Assembly (NCBI GenBank): GCA_017557865.1
Contig: JAFYXW010000001.1
Location: 62,001 to 126,000, forward strand
DNA length: 64,000 nucleotides
DNA from: Candidatus Saccharimonadota bacterium
GTDB taxonomy: Bacteria; Patescibacteriota; Saccharimonadia; Saccharimonadales; Saccharimonadaceae
Reading direction: 5' to 3'
Shown: piece after piece, positions 42,690 to 53,084 of the stretch
Numbering within the stretch: the first letter of the stretch is position 1
Layout of the letters: the number at the start of each line of letters is the position of its first letter
Position numbers and translations under genes: made by a program
Notes under the pieces: generated by a model
Seen by the model: the letters and a program-made list of their open reading frames with translations, nothing else
Databases searched by the model: none
Told to the model about the DNA's origin: nothing

Positions 42690-43205
42690 TTAAGCATAAA
42701 AAGAAAGAGTAGCTCCAGCGTATTTGCGTGAATCTTGGAGCTCTAAACCTGTAATTTCCGGGGCTTCACCAGGGTGAGAAAGTACCATAATTCCATTCTT
42801 CGCTAGATTTTTAGCCAATAATTCGATATCTTCTGGGACAAATTTGTCATATGGTGGATCTAGCAAGATTACATCAAATTTTTCCTCAGTTGCATATTTA
42901 GAAGCGTCGTCAGTAATCACTTCACCTTGGGCACCAAGAGTGCGAAGATTTTCACGAATAATCCGTGCTGCGTTCGCATTTTTCTCTATAAAAACAGCTT
43001 TTAAAGCCCCGCGCGAAAGTGCTTCTATCCCAAGCGCGCCAGAGCCAGCATATGCATCGAGCACTGTAGCTTCGTTTAGATAACTAGAAATCTTATTAAA
43101 AAGCGCTAACCTTTCTCTTTCGCCCATAGGATGGGTGCCTTCACCAGGGGTAAGAATAGAACGCCCACGATAGATTCCAGATGTAATTTTGACGCTGTTT
43201 TTCAT
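42690..43205 (-). CDS. rsmD: 16S rRNA (guanine(966)-N(2))-methyltransferase
   Basis: 171 residues, Rossmann methyltransferase. It shows ITSGIYRGRSILTPGEGTHP at the start, LDAYAGSGALGIEALSRGAL for SAM binding, and the amino-methyltransferase motif VILLDPPYDKF. It modifies G966 of 16S rRNA. It follows recG by one base in the trmD-recG-rsmD run, an order also seen in other bacteria (recG-rsmD-coaD), but coaD is absent. Confidence 0.94.
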   Translation of the reverse strand: MKNSVKITSGIYRGRSILTPGEGTHPMGERERLALFNKISSYLNEATVLDAYAGSGALGIEALSRGALKAVFIEKNANAARIIRENLRTLGAQGEVITDDASKYATEEKFDVILLDPPYDKFVPEDIELLAKNLAKNGIMVLSHPGEAPEITGLELQDSRKYAGATLSFYA

Positions 43206-43206
43206 A

Positions 43207-45222
43207 TTAATTTAGGGTAGTTATTTGTTGATAACGGGCAATTCCTGCCATTAATTCTTTATATTTTAACATATTTTCTGGATTTTTCAAGAAATCCGCC
43301 ACGTCTACTTGCGCACGGTGAATTAGCTTTGTATCAGAGAGGGTAGCGATGCGAAGATCCAGGGCTCCATGCTGCAAAGCCCCATAGATCTCGCCTGGGC
43401 CACGTAGCTTCAAGTCTACCTCCGCTAAATAAAAACCGTCATTAGAGTTTTCTAGTTCAACTAGACGTCTAGATGGACGGTTATCGCCAGAGGTTAAAAG
43501 ATAGCAAAATGAAGCTTTTGAGCCACGTCCAACTCGGCCCCGCAATTGATGTAACTGCGCCAAACCGTAATTTTCGGCATCTTCTATCGCCATCAGAGTA
43601 GCATTTGGTACATCTACGCCCACTTCTATCACTGTGGTAGAAACTAAAACCTGGATCTCGCCCAAGGCGAATTTTTCCATAATCTCGTCTTTTTCGGCTG
43701 GTTTCATCCGCCCATGCAAATACTCCACCCGTGCGTTCGGAAAAATTCCACGAAGCTTCTCGGAGCGTGATTTTACAGAGGTAGTTTCTGTGCGCGGATC
43801 GTCGTCAATTGCCTTACAAACCCAATAGACTTGCTGCCCGGCAGAGATTACCTCTTGTATTTTTGGATAAAGCGACGCTTTGGTTTCTACCTCTGTCAAA
43901 ATCTCTGTTTTGATTGGTTGCCGCCCTTTAGGTAGCTCGTTCAAAATTGAAACATCAAGGTCACCAAAAACCGTGAGTTGGAGTGATCTTGGGATAGGGG
44001 TCGCCGTCATCGCCAAAAGATGTGGAGCCAGCCCACTAGGAGATTTGAGTAATAGTTTTTGCCTCTGTTCCACGCCAAAACGGTGCTGCTCGTCAATCAC
44101 AGCTAACCCTAGGGCTTTAAACTCTGTATCATCGGTAAGTAGTGCGTGCGTACCGACGACAAAATCTATCTTGCCCTCGCGAATATCGGATTTTAGGGCG
44201 GTTTTTCCCTTTGTCGCGCCAGTTAGAAGCGCCACTTTTACCCCATATGGTGCCAAAGTTTTAGACAAATTTTCATAATGTTGAGTGGCCAGAATCGCAG
44301 TTGGCGCGAGCAACGCTACCTGTGCCCCACCAAGAATAGCCTCGTACGCCGCCATCGCCGCCACCATGGTCTTACCAGAGCCCACATCTCCCTGCAAAAG
44401 CCGGTTCATTGGGGTCTCTTTCTCCATATCCTTTATAATTTCCCACGCGGCTTTTTTCTGTGCGCCAGTCAAAGTAAACGGTAGATTTTTTACAAATTCC
44501 TGGATTTTTTCTTGATTAAACGGGATTTTTACCGATCTTAGCTTATCGTTTTCGGATTTGTTTAATTTTGCGGCCAAAATCAGTTCAAAAAGCTCTTCGT
44601 AAGCCAGGTAATCTCGCGCCTCCTTAACATTTTTCTCGGATTCCGGAAAATGTGCGGAAAACAAGGCGTTCTTACGCGTTCCAGATTTTACAGTAGGGAG
44701 AAAATCAGGGATTTCGGCAAAAAGGTTGCGCGAATTATTAGCCAGACGCTTAAAATCAGAGGACTTAATACGCCCGTGAGCTACATAGACCGGGCTAAGG
44801 CCCGAATGCGTATCTACGTCGTCTACCTCGGCGGCGGATGGCGACATCAAGCAAAAACGCCCGTTTTTAAGCTCGAAATTACCCGTAAAATAATATTCCT
44901 TCTCTGGCACGAATTGTTTCACGCGATAAGACTGATTAAACCACACCGCTTTTACAAAACCAGTATCGTCACGGATAATCCCCTCTGTAATAGTAAGCCT
45001 GCGACGGCGAGCGTGACGAGTGACTAGTGCTGTGATCCGCCCTTTTATCACTACTTTGCCCGGCTCCATTTCGGCGATCGTAGACGGGGCCGAGAAATTC
45101 TCGTAAGTTTTTGGTAAATTATAAAAAAAGTCGCGAATTGTCGAAATTCCGGCCTTTTTTAAGATTTCGGCGGTTTTTGGGCCGATGCCTTTTAGGTTCT
45201 CTACTGTGTCAAAGAGGTTCAT
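43207..45222 (-). CDS. recG: ATP-dependent DNA helicase RecG
   Basis: 671 residues, normal length. A wedge OB fold (VVIKGRITALVTRHARRRRL) begins it, then helicase motifs I (RLLQGDVGSGKTMVAAM), II (AVIDEQHRFG), III (LAMTATPIPRSLQLTVFGDL) and VI (QLRGRVGRGSKASFCYLLTS). It reverses stalled replication forks. The ATG at 45222, with GGGGAAGG before it and a 4-bp ATGA overlap with trmD, is preferred to the ATG at 45249. Confidence 0.97.
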   Translation of the reverse strand: MNLFDTVENLKGIGPKTAEILKKAGISTIRDFFYNLPKTYENFSAPSTIAEMEPGKVVIKGRITALVTRHARRRRLTITEGIIRDDTGFVKAVWFNQSYRVKQFVPEKEYYFTGNFELKNGRFCLMSPSAAEVDDVDTHSGLSPVYVAHGRIKSSDFKRLANNSRNLFAEIPDFLPTVKSGTRKNALFSAHFPESEKNVKEARDYLAYEELFELILAAKLNKSENDKLRSVKIPFNQEKIQEFVKNLPFTLTGAQKKAAWEIIKDMEKETPMNRLLQGDVGSGKTMVAAMAAYEAILGGAQVALLAPTAILATQHYENLSKTLAPYGVKVALLTGATKGKTALKSDIREGKIDFVVGTHALLTDDTEFKALGLAVIDEQHRFGVEQRQKLLLKSPSGLAPHLLAMTATPIPRSLQLTVFGDLDVSILNELPKGRQPIKTEILTEVETKASLYPKIQEVISAGQQVYWVCKAIDDDPRTETTSVKSRSEKLRGIFPNARVEYLHGRMKPAEKDEIMEKFALGEIQVLVSTTVIEVGVDVPNATLMAIEDAENYGLAQLHQLRGRVGRGSKASFCYLLTSGDNRPSRRLVELENSNDGFYLAEVDLKLRGPGEIYGALQHGALDLRIATLSDTKLIHRAQVDVADFLKNPENMLKYKELMAGIARYQQITTLN

Positions 45223-45866
45223 GCCTTCCCCGAGTGCTCTTCGCGCCATTTGGCGATTTCGCCATGGTTCCCAGAGAGCAAAATGTCAGGCACGGTCATC
45301 CCACGAAAATCGTAAGGCTTGGTATATTGTGGATATTCAAGATTATCGCCGTCTGAAAAGGATTCAACTAAGGCTGAGGTTTCTCCGCCTAGCACCCCTG
45401 GGATTAAACGCACGACTGAGTCTATGATAATGAGCGCTGGCAGTTCCCCGCCGGTCAGTACGTATTTGCCTAGCGAAACCTTGTAATCGACAATAGAGAG
45501 AATTCTTTCGTCGTACCCCTCGTAATGTGGGCACAAAATGATGTAATGAGCATCCTTTGCTAAACTCCTAGCCTTTTCTTGGTTCCAGATCTCGCCAACA
45601 GGGGTAGGCAAGATAACTTTTGCTTCTGGATCCTTGGCTTTTACAGACTCAACTGCGGCAAAAACCGGCTCACAGCGAAGTAACATCCCGTCCCCGCCGC
45701 CGTATGGTGTATCATCTACGGATTTATGCGGTCCCAGCCCAAAATCGCGCAAATTCACAAAATCAAACTTGGCTAGACCTTTGTCTACCGCTTTCCACAT
45801 CATCGAGGTCTTTAGATATGGTTCCAAAGCCTCCTGAAACAGCGTAATAATTGTGAATTTTATCAT
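45219..45866 (-). CDS. trmD: tRNA (guanine(37)-N(1))-methyltransferase
   Basis: 215 residues, SPOUT trefoil-knot fold. Landmarks: SVDDTPYGGGDGMLLRCEPV, CPHYEGYDERILSI, KVSLGKYVLTGGELPAL and SVVRLIPGVLG. It methylates G37 of tRNAs to prevent frameshifting. TATAAT lies 7 nt before the ATG (45874-45879), so it is close to leaderless. It heads trmD-recG-rsmD. Confidence 0.97.
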   Translation of the reverse strand: MIKFTIITLFQEALEPYLKTSMMWKAVDKGLAKFDFVNLRDFGLGPHKSVDDTPYGGGDGMLLRCEPVFAAVESVKAKDPEAKVILPTPVGEIWNQEKARSLAKDAHYIILCPHYEGYDERILSIVDYKVSLGKYVLTGGELPALIIIDSVVRLIPGVLGGETSALVESFSDGDNLEYPQYTKPYDFRGMTVPDILLSGNHGEIAKWREEHSGKA

Positions 45867-45886
45867 TCCCTTTATTATACCAGATA

Positions 45887-45915
45887 TTGACTTTTTTTGC
45901 TATGCGTGATATAAT
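45887..45915 (+). promoter_or_regulatory. Promoter of the 45958 gene
   Basis: TTGACT, 17 bp, TATAAT. It overlaps the trmD promoter region in the opposite direction. Confidence 0.7.
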
Positions 45916-45957
45916 AATAAGATACACCAAAAAAACCAAAGAGGGGAGGCGGTTTAG

Positions 45958-46350
45958 GTGAAAAAGAGAAAGCATCTTAAAAACGTCATTAAAATCATTG
46001 CTTTTATCATGATTTTTATAATGACAACGGTAACCATCGTACTGACTGTAAGCGCCACTAATAAGCGCGTTCTGTCAGTACAAGACGAGACTCAAAATGA
46101 GCTCGTCAAGAAATACGAGGCAAATGTTGAGCCAATTGTTGCTAATACGGAACTTCGTGAGATTATCGCGAAAAATCCGACAAAATTAGCTGAATACGTT
46201 CATATTACGGACGTGTTGTATGGCACAAATTTTTCGCTCGGAATGAGCGAGCAAACCCTCGCCCAAAAAATGATGTGTGATCCCGCTTTCATGGGGCAGG
46301 TGTCCGAAAGATATTTTAAATATCTTGACGAAAAATACACCACCCAATAA
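45958..46350 (+). CDS. Small secreted or membrane-anchored protein, unknown
   Basis: 130 residues from a GTG with GAGGGGAGG upstream. A basic start (KKRKHLKNVIK) and one hydrophobic helix (IAFIMIFIMTTVTIVLTVSA, about 13-32) serve as signal anchor. The remaining 95 residues are outside and soluble (VKKYEANVEPIVANTELREI; LAQKMMCDPAFMGQVSERYF). No family recognised. Its own promoter, strong ribosome-binding site and terminator follow the accessory-gene pattern. Confidence 0.7.
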   Translation: MKKRKHLKNVIKIIAFIMIFIMTTVTIVLTVSATNKRVLSVQDETQNELVKKYEANVEPIVANTELREIIAKNPTKLAEYVHITDVLYGTNFSLGMSEQTLAQKMMCDPAFMGQVSERYFKYLDEKYTTQ

Positions 46351-46385
46351 GAGGGACGATACTAATATTAGCACTTCTTTCTCTT

Positions 46386-46422
46386 CACCCCACGGCTAAA
46401 TAAGGGCCGTGGGGGCTTTTTT
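46386..46422 (+). terminator. Terminator after the 45958 gene
   Basis: CCCCACGGC / GCCGTGGGG stem with a 9-nt loop, then GCTTTTTT. Confidence 0.93.
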
Positions 46423-46425
46423 GTC

Positions 46426-46581
46426 AAAAAAAAGAGACGTCTTGCGACTCGTCTCTTTTTCGCGCTGATGCGCGCCCACCCTGGGGCACATTGGTTTGTT
46501 TTAATCCGCTGTTTTTGTTTTAATGTAAGTCTCCACACTCCACTAATTACTCAGTGGAACCCCTGTGAAGCGTATCAGCTT
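46426..46581 (-). ncRNA. Probable small structured RNA, about 150 nt, class not recognised
   Basis: On the minus strand a consensus promoter (TTGACA-N17-TATTAT, 46588-46616) precedes about 150 nt without a usable reading frame and a strong terminator (AAAGAGACG / CGTCTCTTT, 46431-46458, with an 8-T run). Complementary segments within it include CTGAT/ATCAG closing the ends, CCACT/AGTGG, and ACATT/AATGT. 6S RNA or another housekeeping RNA is possible; the SRP RNA tip motif is not seen. It fills most of the 353-bp gap between flanking genes. Confidence 0.6.
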
Positions 46582-46587
46582 ATGTTT

Positions 46588-46616
46588 ATAATAAAGCATA
46601 AACGCGAACTTGTCAA
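46588..46616 (-). promoter_or_regulatory. Promoter of the putative small RNA
   Basis: TTGACA (46611-46616), 17 bp, TATTAT (46588-46593), on the minus strand. Confidence 0.65.
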
Positions 46617-46703
46617 CACTTTTATTTTTACAAAAAATATGTTATAATATGTACAGTACTTTGAGAATTTGGGAGAATAATTGACTGTTAAGGGGGTGTG
46701 AAA

Positions 46704-47282
46704 ATGGACTACAGTATAAAAATTCCTGTTAAAATTGAAACGATTGATTTCGTCCGTAACAACCGCAAAGGGTGGACCAGAGAACAGCTTATCGCACTTG
46801 GAAGGAACCCGTTAGTTCTTCCTCTTGAAAGTGATACTAAATGGCGCTTTGATTATATGGCTGGTCTTAGAAAAGCCGGGTACATCAAAAAAGTAAACAG
46901 AAAAGTGTTGGCTGTTTATTATCTATATGTAGCAGTTTTTATGGTGGATACCCACCTAGGCTGGCAATTCCCGGGCGTGAGTTACCAAGGAATGTTTTTA
47001 AATTCGGCTCAAATCAATAAAGCTTATGACGAATTAGAAAATGAAGGCGCAGATGAAGCCTATCAAAACATGATAGAAATCATCGACGCGTATTTGCCCG
47101 AAAACCAAGCCGAAGTCATCAAAACCAGATATGGTTTTAAAGACGGAAAGTTCTACCGAAGCTACAAAAGATTAAGTAAAAATATGCCAGAATGTTATCA
47201 ATTTGGTGAAACTAATTTAAAAAGGTTGGAAAAACTAGGTTTAAATAAACTCAAAAAAGTTCTACCAGAACCCAAAGTATAA
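46704..47282 (+). CDS. Unknown protein with a sigma-70 region 4-like C-terminal domain
   Basis: 192 residues. The last 65 (LPENQAEVIKTRYGFKDGKF ... LKRLEKLGLNKLKKVL) match the layout of sigma region 4: L-P-x-x-x-x-x-V-I-x-x-R-Y-G, a variable glycine turn, and a recognition-helix end R-L-E-x-x-x-L-x-K-L. The N-terminus (VRNNRKGWTREQLIALGRNP) has no sigma region 2, so it would not be a complete sigma factor. AGGGGG before the ATG at 46704; TATAAT at 46643-46648. Probably a DNA-binding regulator, but this is inference. Confidence 0.6.
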   Translation: MDYSIKIPVKIETIDFVRNNRKGWTREQLIALGRNPLVLPLESDTKWRFDYMAGLRKAGYIKKVNRKVLAVYYLYVAVFMVDTHLGWQFPGVSYQGMFLNSAQINKAYDELENEGADEAYQNMIEIIDAYLPENQAEVIKTRYGFKDGKFYRSYKRLSKNMPECYQFGETNLKRLEKLGLNKLKKVLPEPKV

Positions 47283-47288
47283 ATGATT

Positions 47289-47310
47289 GCCCTGCGTATG
47301 CAGGGCTTTC
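47289..47310 (+). terminator. Weak terminator after the sigma4-like gene
   Basis: GCCCTGC / GCAGGGC stem with a 4-nt loop, then TTTCTCTT, just upstream of the obgE promoter. Confidence 0.7.
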
Positions 47311-47326
47311 TCTTGCCAAAACTTAA

Positions 47327-48772
<1,446 letters not shown>

Positions 48773-49903
48773 TTAATAAATATAATTGAAGTTGCCAACG
48801 TGAGAAGCTGGAATAGTAGCTTCGGTTACTACGCTCCAACCGGCGTAGTTCATTTCTTGAATTACAATTGAACCATCACCATTAAGGGCGATTACTACGC
48901 CGACGTGACCATAACCGCCACCACCATATGGAGTCTGGAAGACTGCGCCAACGGCCGGAGTATTGCCGACGCCGCGATAAGCATAAGATATATTCCAGTA
49001 ACCAGCGTTACCAGTAGCACCGCCCGCCAACTTGCCAAGCGACCGTGGATCGGTAGCGCGCCAATACCAGGCATACCAAGTACAGTTGCCTCTGTAGCCT
49101 GGGTTATGTTCCGAAGGTGGCAAATAATTGCCGTCAGGAACATAAAAGTTAGTAGCAATTGTTGTAATATTTTGGCGGCTGGAAGATGAACCTAGATAGG
49201 TATAAGTGTAGTTATAGGTTGGTACTGGCGCTACATATTCTGGGCGTTCAGTCTCCGGCAAGCTACCACCACTAATCAAGATTCTCATCCCTTCGCTAAT
49301 CCCGGATGCCTCAAGGTCGTTAAACGCGATAACTTCCGCTACAGTAGAACCATATTTCCCTACGATTCCCTCGATGGTATCACCAGATTTTACAGTATAA
49401 ACAATACCAGGTTTGCTTGGTACATAAAGCACATCTCCTGCCGATACAGCAGTAGTCTTTTTGCCGTTACTCCAACGGATTTGGTCTGTAGAAACGCCAT
49501 ATTTGGCCGCAATCGCTTCCATGCTCTCGCCTTCCTGGACTACATATTCTACCACGCCACGCGATGTAACGATATTTGTAATTGGTGGCTTCTCTGGTTT
49601 GTTAGGAGAAATTTGCCCAACCGCATACATCGAAGATGCGATCACGTAGTTGGAGGCCACGTTACTAGCGCTAGCGAGGTTCAAAGCATCAGAAACACTG
49701 GCCACTGTATAAAGGCCAGACAACTGATCTACAGAGATCTTGTAGTTTTCTTCTGCAAAAGCATCAAGACTAAGGCTTACGCCAGAGGTATACTTATTAA
49801 TAGAACCTACGGCTACTACAGCAAGAGTAATTGCCCCTGTTAAAATATAAGGCAATATTTTTCTAAACTTACGAAGATCAATCTTATTCTTTTTTTTCAT
49901 CAT
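48773..49903 (-). CDS. Secreted LysM-CHAP peptidoglycan hydrolase
   Basis: 376 residues. Signal/anchor segment (ILPYILTGAITLAVVAVGSI, about 15-34), two LysM domains (VEYVVQEGESMEAIAAKYGV and IVYTVKSGDTIEGIVGKYGS), then a CHAP domain with the catalytic Cys in RGNCTWYAWYWRA and His in GYGHVGVVIAL. It binds and cleaves cell-wall peptidoglycan, its own or possibly that of a host bacterium. It directly abuts the obgE stop on the opposite strand and overlaps the RuvX-MltG gene by 4 bp. Confidence 0.93.
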   Translation of the reverse strand: MMKKKNKIDLRKFRKILPYILTGAITLAVVAVGSINKYTSGVSLSLDAFAEENYKISVDQLSGLYTVASVSDALNLASASNVASNYVIASSMYAVGQISPNKPEKPPITNIVTSRGVVEYVVQEGESMEAIAAKYGVSTDQIRWSNGKKTTAVSAGDVLYVPSKPGIVYTVKSGDTIEGIVGKYGSTVAEVIAFNDLEASGISEGMRILISGGSLPETERPEYVAPVPTYNYTYTYLGSSSSRQNITTIATNFYVPDGNYLPPSEHNPGYRGNCTWYAWYWRATDPRSLGKLAGGATGNAGYWNISYAYRGVGNTPAVGAVFQTPYGGGGYGHVGVVIALNGDGSIVIQEMNYAGWSVVTEATIPASHVGNFNYIY

Positions 49904-51336
49904 AGTGATATATCACAGAGGGTTTGGCAATGTAGGTAAATGTTCTGATTATGCTCTGCCTCTGTATAACTATAATACATCACGCCGTCGTCTCCTGTCA
50001 AGAAATAGAGATAAGCGGTTCCCGTTGGGTTAGCTACGGCAAGTAAAGCCGAAATTCCAGGGTTCGAGATTGGCCCACAAGGTAAGCCACCATAAATACG
50101 TGTGTTATAACAAGAATCTACCGTTAGAGCAGACTGGTTGTCTGTATATTTTTCCCTGTCTGGATCTACTACATCAAGTGCATAAGACACCGTCACGTCA
50201 CTGCCTAGTGGTATACCACTGCTTAGACGTGTCAAAAATACTTGTGCTACCGTTGGCATTTCCAAGGCAGGAGCCTCTTTTTGCACCACCGAAGCAAGTG
50301 TAATTCCCTCAAACAAAGAAAGCCCACGCCCTGCATATGCATTTATTAAATCGTTTTCGTTAATAACTTTTTCTGTCCCTTCCAAAAACTTGGTAATAAC
50401 ATCTTCGACCGAAGAATCAGCGTAAAACTCGTGAGTCTCACCAAAAAGATATCCTTCCAGAGTGGCTCCCACCGGGCGGTCAGCTAGAAAAGCAAAATCA
50501 TAAGTTGTGTTAAAGGCTTTTTCTACCTCGGCGAGAGTATAGTTTTTAAACATTTCGCCCTCGGTGTCACCGCCATTACGGTCTACTTCTAAGAGGTGTC
50601 GTTTGATATCGAAGATGGTTTCGCCAGGAAGGATCGTAAACTGAAAAGTTTTCGCATGCATCTCGGCTTCGATACGAGCATTTTCTTCTTCTCTTTGCCA
50701 GCGGATATAGTCGCGCACTTTAAGTACGGCTGTAACGCCAAGAAGTATTACGATTACAATAATTGGAATTCCAAAAACGGTCCATTTCTTGACTTTGCTC
50801 ACAGCTTTTTTGCTTTTGAGCTTGATTTTGTCAGATTCCTTCTTGGTTTTTGCTACGATTTCTTGCTGAATGCGCTCGGCTTCATTTGCTGGTTCGGCCT
50901 GTTTGCTTTCGGCACGGGCGGCCCGGAGTGTGTCCGCGTTAAAGTTTTCAACAAAATCTTGAAGAATAATCGTGGCAGCTTCTGCATCGATTTCCCACTT
51001 TTCGTAGCGCCCTTTGCGTTTCTTTAGTCTTTCTTCAGCTACAACGGAAGTCAGCGATTCGTCTTGGAATCTAATTCTGGCTCCTGGAATTTTTTCAGCC
51101 AAAGTCTTGGCAAAATTGCGCACATACATAGATTGTGCAGTTTCGTTGCCTTCGTTGCTGCGCGGCAGACCCAGCACAAAAATATTGGTATTATTTAATT
51201 CGCAGAGTTTAGCGAGCTTACCCCACTCGCTACCATCAACGTTAAAGGTTCCAACTGGTACCGAAATTTTTACACTCGTATCTACTTTGGCTACGCCAAT
51301 ACGCTTTTCGCCTACGTCTAATCCAATAATCTTCAC
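49900..51336 (-). CDS. RuvX (YqgF)-MltG fusion: Holliday-junction resolvase-like domain plus endolytic murein transglycosylase
   Basis: 478 residues. Residues 1-135 are YqgF/RuvX: IIGLDVGEKRIGVAKVDTS, FVLGLPRSNEGNETAQSM and FQDESLTSVVAEERL. A charged linker and transmembrane helix (FGIPIIVIVILLGVTAVLKV, about 192-212) lead to an extracellular MltG domain: VGATLEGYLFGETHEFY, LASVVQKEAPALEMP with the catalytic Glu, SCYNTRIYGGLPCGPISNPG, and YTEAEHNQN. One continuous frame with no internal start signal was found between the parts. MltG cuts nascent glycan strands. It sits in an envelope operon, 4 bp from the LysM-CHAP gene. Confidence 0.88.
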   Translation of the reverse strand: MKIIGLDVGEKRIGVAKVDTSVKISVPVGTFNVDGSEWGKLAKLCELNNTNIFVLGLPRSNEGNETAQSMYVRNFAKTLAEKIPGARIRFQDESLTSVVAEERLKKRKGRYEKWEIDAEAATIILQDFVENFNADTLRAARAESKQAEPANEAERIQQEIVAKTKKESDKIKLKSKKAVSKVKKWTVFGIPIIVIVILLGVTAVLKVRDYIRWQREEENARIEAEMHAKTFQFTILPGETIFDIKRHLLEVDRNGGDTEGEMFKNYTLAEVEKAFNTTYDFAFLADRPVGATLEGYLFGETHEFYADSSVEDVITKFLEGTEKVINENDLINAYAGRGLSLFEGITLASVVQKEAPALEMPTVAQVFLTRLSSGIPLGSDVTVSYALDVVDPDREKYTDNQSALTVDSCYNTRIYGGLPCGPISNPGISALLAVANPTGTAYLYFLTGDDGVMYYSYTEAEHNQNIYLHCQTLCDISL

Positions 51337-51340
51337 TGGA

Positions 51341-53035
51341 TTACTCCTCGGCGTTAATATCTAATATTACAGTGATTTTATTTGGGTCGCCTGGTACAGA
51401 AGATACCCATGGATAAGATTTATCAATCGTAACGCTACCAATACCATTGATGTCTTTGAGGTCGTGTTGGACTTCACCAAAACCTTTACCCTTGGCAATT
51501 TCAACTACATCGTTTTCGGTAACTTTAGGACCAGAAGTATAAGAAGTTTTGATTTTGCCAGTAAAGCCGCCATCGGTTTCGGTAAAGTTTTCTACAAATG
51601 GGTCGTTCATCTTATAAATCTTGAAGTTGTCCGCTAGTTGAGCCTCTTTACCAATAAATTCTTCTACTTTGGTTTTATCAATTAAGAAAATCGTATCAGT
51701 GATTTTTACAGTGATAGATGGCTTGTCGGTGCCACTAACTTGTTCGCCTACTGCAGGAGTAGAAACTACGTCGCCCATAGTTTGTTTAAAGCTAGTATCG
51801 ATTACAAAAGCATCGTCTTCCAAAGTGTCCAAGAGTTTTTTCTTGTATTCCTCTTCGCTGCCGGTTGTGAGCTTTTCTTTGGCAGCTTTGACGTCGTCTT
51901 CAGAAACTACGGTAACTAGGTTATCGGTACCGCCAGCCATGGCTACGTCAGAATAAACTAGTACGTTTGCCGTAGATTTCCAGCCTGCGCTCGATGCAGC
52001 GATGTTGTATTTCTCGCCTGGTTCAGACGCGGTAACATTAACGCGCCCAGAAATTCTACAAGACATATTGCTAATATTGGCAGTGTTTGAACCGGCTTCG
52101 CACTTAGAGATGGTGCCATCCCACGACAAGCTGGTGGCTTCATCGGCGGTGTATACTAATTCGTTAATGGTGAATTTATCGCCAGCATTTACGCTAATGA
52201 TTCCTTCTTTCACGAAGTAGGCTTCGATCACAACTGAACCTTTGGCCTTTTCACCAATATTCTTTTTACCAGTGGCGTCAAATTCAACTTTGACTTCGTT
52301 TTCAATTTTCTTTTCTTCTAGATAGAACTTGCCTGCGTCCACATTTTCATCGGCCAAGGTGCGAGTAAAGGTTGCATTTTTAGAAAAGTTGCTAGCAGTA
52401 GTGCGTACTTTTACTGTGATAGTTACTGCTGGAGCAATTACAAAGGCCCAAACTAGGAATAGAATCAAAAGTATAGCGCCGATAATCCCACCAATAGCGA
52501 GTGGCTTGTGGGCTTTAAACCATGCTAATGAAAACTTTTTAACGTTTTTTGCAGCTTCCTTGCCTTTTTCTTTGGCTTCGCTTAGTTTTTCCTTGCCTTT
52601 TTCTTTCAGGTCTTTTTCAGATTTTTCAGAGTCTTCTTTTTCTTCCTTTTCTTCTTTCTCTTCTTCTTTTTCTTCGGTTTCTTCAGTTTTTTCGCCTTCT
52701 TCTGGTTCTTCTACAACGTCTTCTTTTACCGTTTCCCCTTCTTCTTTATCTTCAAGAAAAGTTGGCACGGTTGGTGCGGTTTGTAAGTTTTTAGTCACAG
52801 GAATCTTGGTAGCAGCAGCAAGTTTAATAATGGACGGATCGGTAGTAACTAGCACTACGGTCTTGTCTGAAGCAAACCCGGCTTTGGCGATCAACTTAAT
52901 GTTTACCACACTACGAAATACGCCGGCTTTTTTTGGTGGGACCAATGCTACAATTTTTTCTTTTGTATTTTCAATCTTGGTAATGATATCAGTGATATCA
53001 TCCTCTGGCTCAATATAAACGACGTCTTTATTCAT
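51341..53035 (-). CDS. Large single-pass membrane protein with a baseplate-J-like extracellular region, CPR-type
   Basis: 564 residues. A cytoplasmic domain (TKEKIVALVPPKKAGVFRSV, about 24-43) leads into a long Glu/Lys-rich low-complexity segment (about 95-150), a transmembrane helix (IGGIIGAILLILFLVWAFVI, about 180-200) and a beta-rich extracellular region (GSVVIEAYFVKEGIISVNAG, EPGEKYNIAASSAGW). Similar proteins are annotated in Patescibacteria as baseplate J/gp47-like; a role in surface structures is likely but unproven. It lies 5 bp upstream of the RuvX-MltG gene. Confidence 0.78.
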   Translation of the reverse strand: MNKDVVYIEPEDDITDIITKIENTKEKIVALVPPKKAGVFRSVVNIKLIAKAGFASDKTVVLVTTDPSIIKLAAATKIPVTKNLQTAPTVPTFLEDKEEGETVKEDVVEEPEEGEKTEETEEKEEEKEEKEEKEDSEKSEKDLKEKGKEKLSEAKEKGKEAAKNVKKFSLAWFKAHKPLAIGGIIGAILLILFLVWAFVIAPAVTITVKVRTTASNFSKNATFTRTLADENVDAGKFYLEEKKIENEVKVEFDATGKKNIGEKAKGSVVIEAYFVKEGIISVNAGDKFTINELVYTADEATSLSWDGTISKCEAGSNTANISNMSCRISGRVNVTASEPGEKYNIAASSAGWKSTANVLVYSDVAMAGGTDNLVTVVSEDDVKAAKEKLTTGSEEEYKKKLLDTLEDDAFVIDTSFKQTMGDVVSTPAVGEQVSGTDKPSITVKITDTIFLIDKTKVEEFIGKEAQLADNFKIYKMNDPFVENFTETDGGFTGKIKTSYTSGPKVTENDVVEIAKGKGFGEVQHDLKDINGIGSVTIDKSYPWVSSVPGDPNKITVILDINAEE

Positions 53036-53084
53036 GTTTTAATTTTAGCACATTTTTAAAAGCTTGTGTTAAAATAAATATAGG

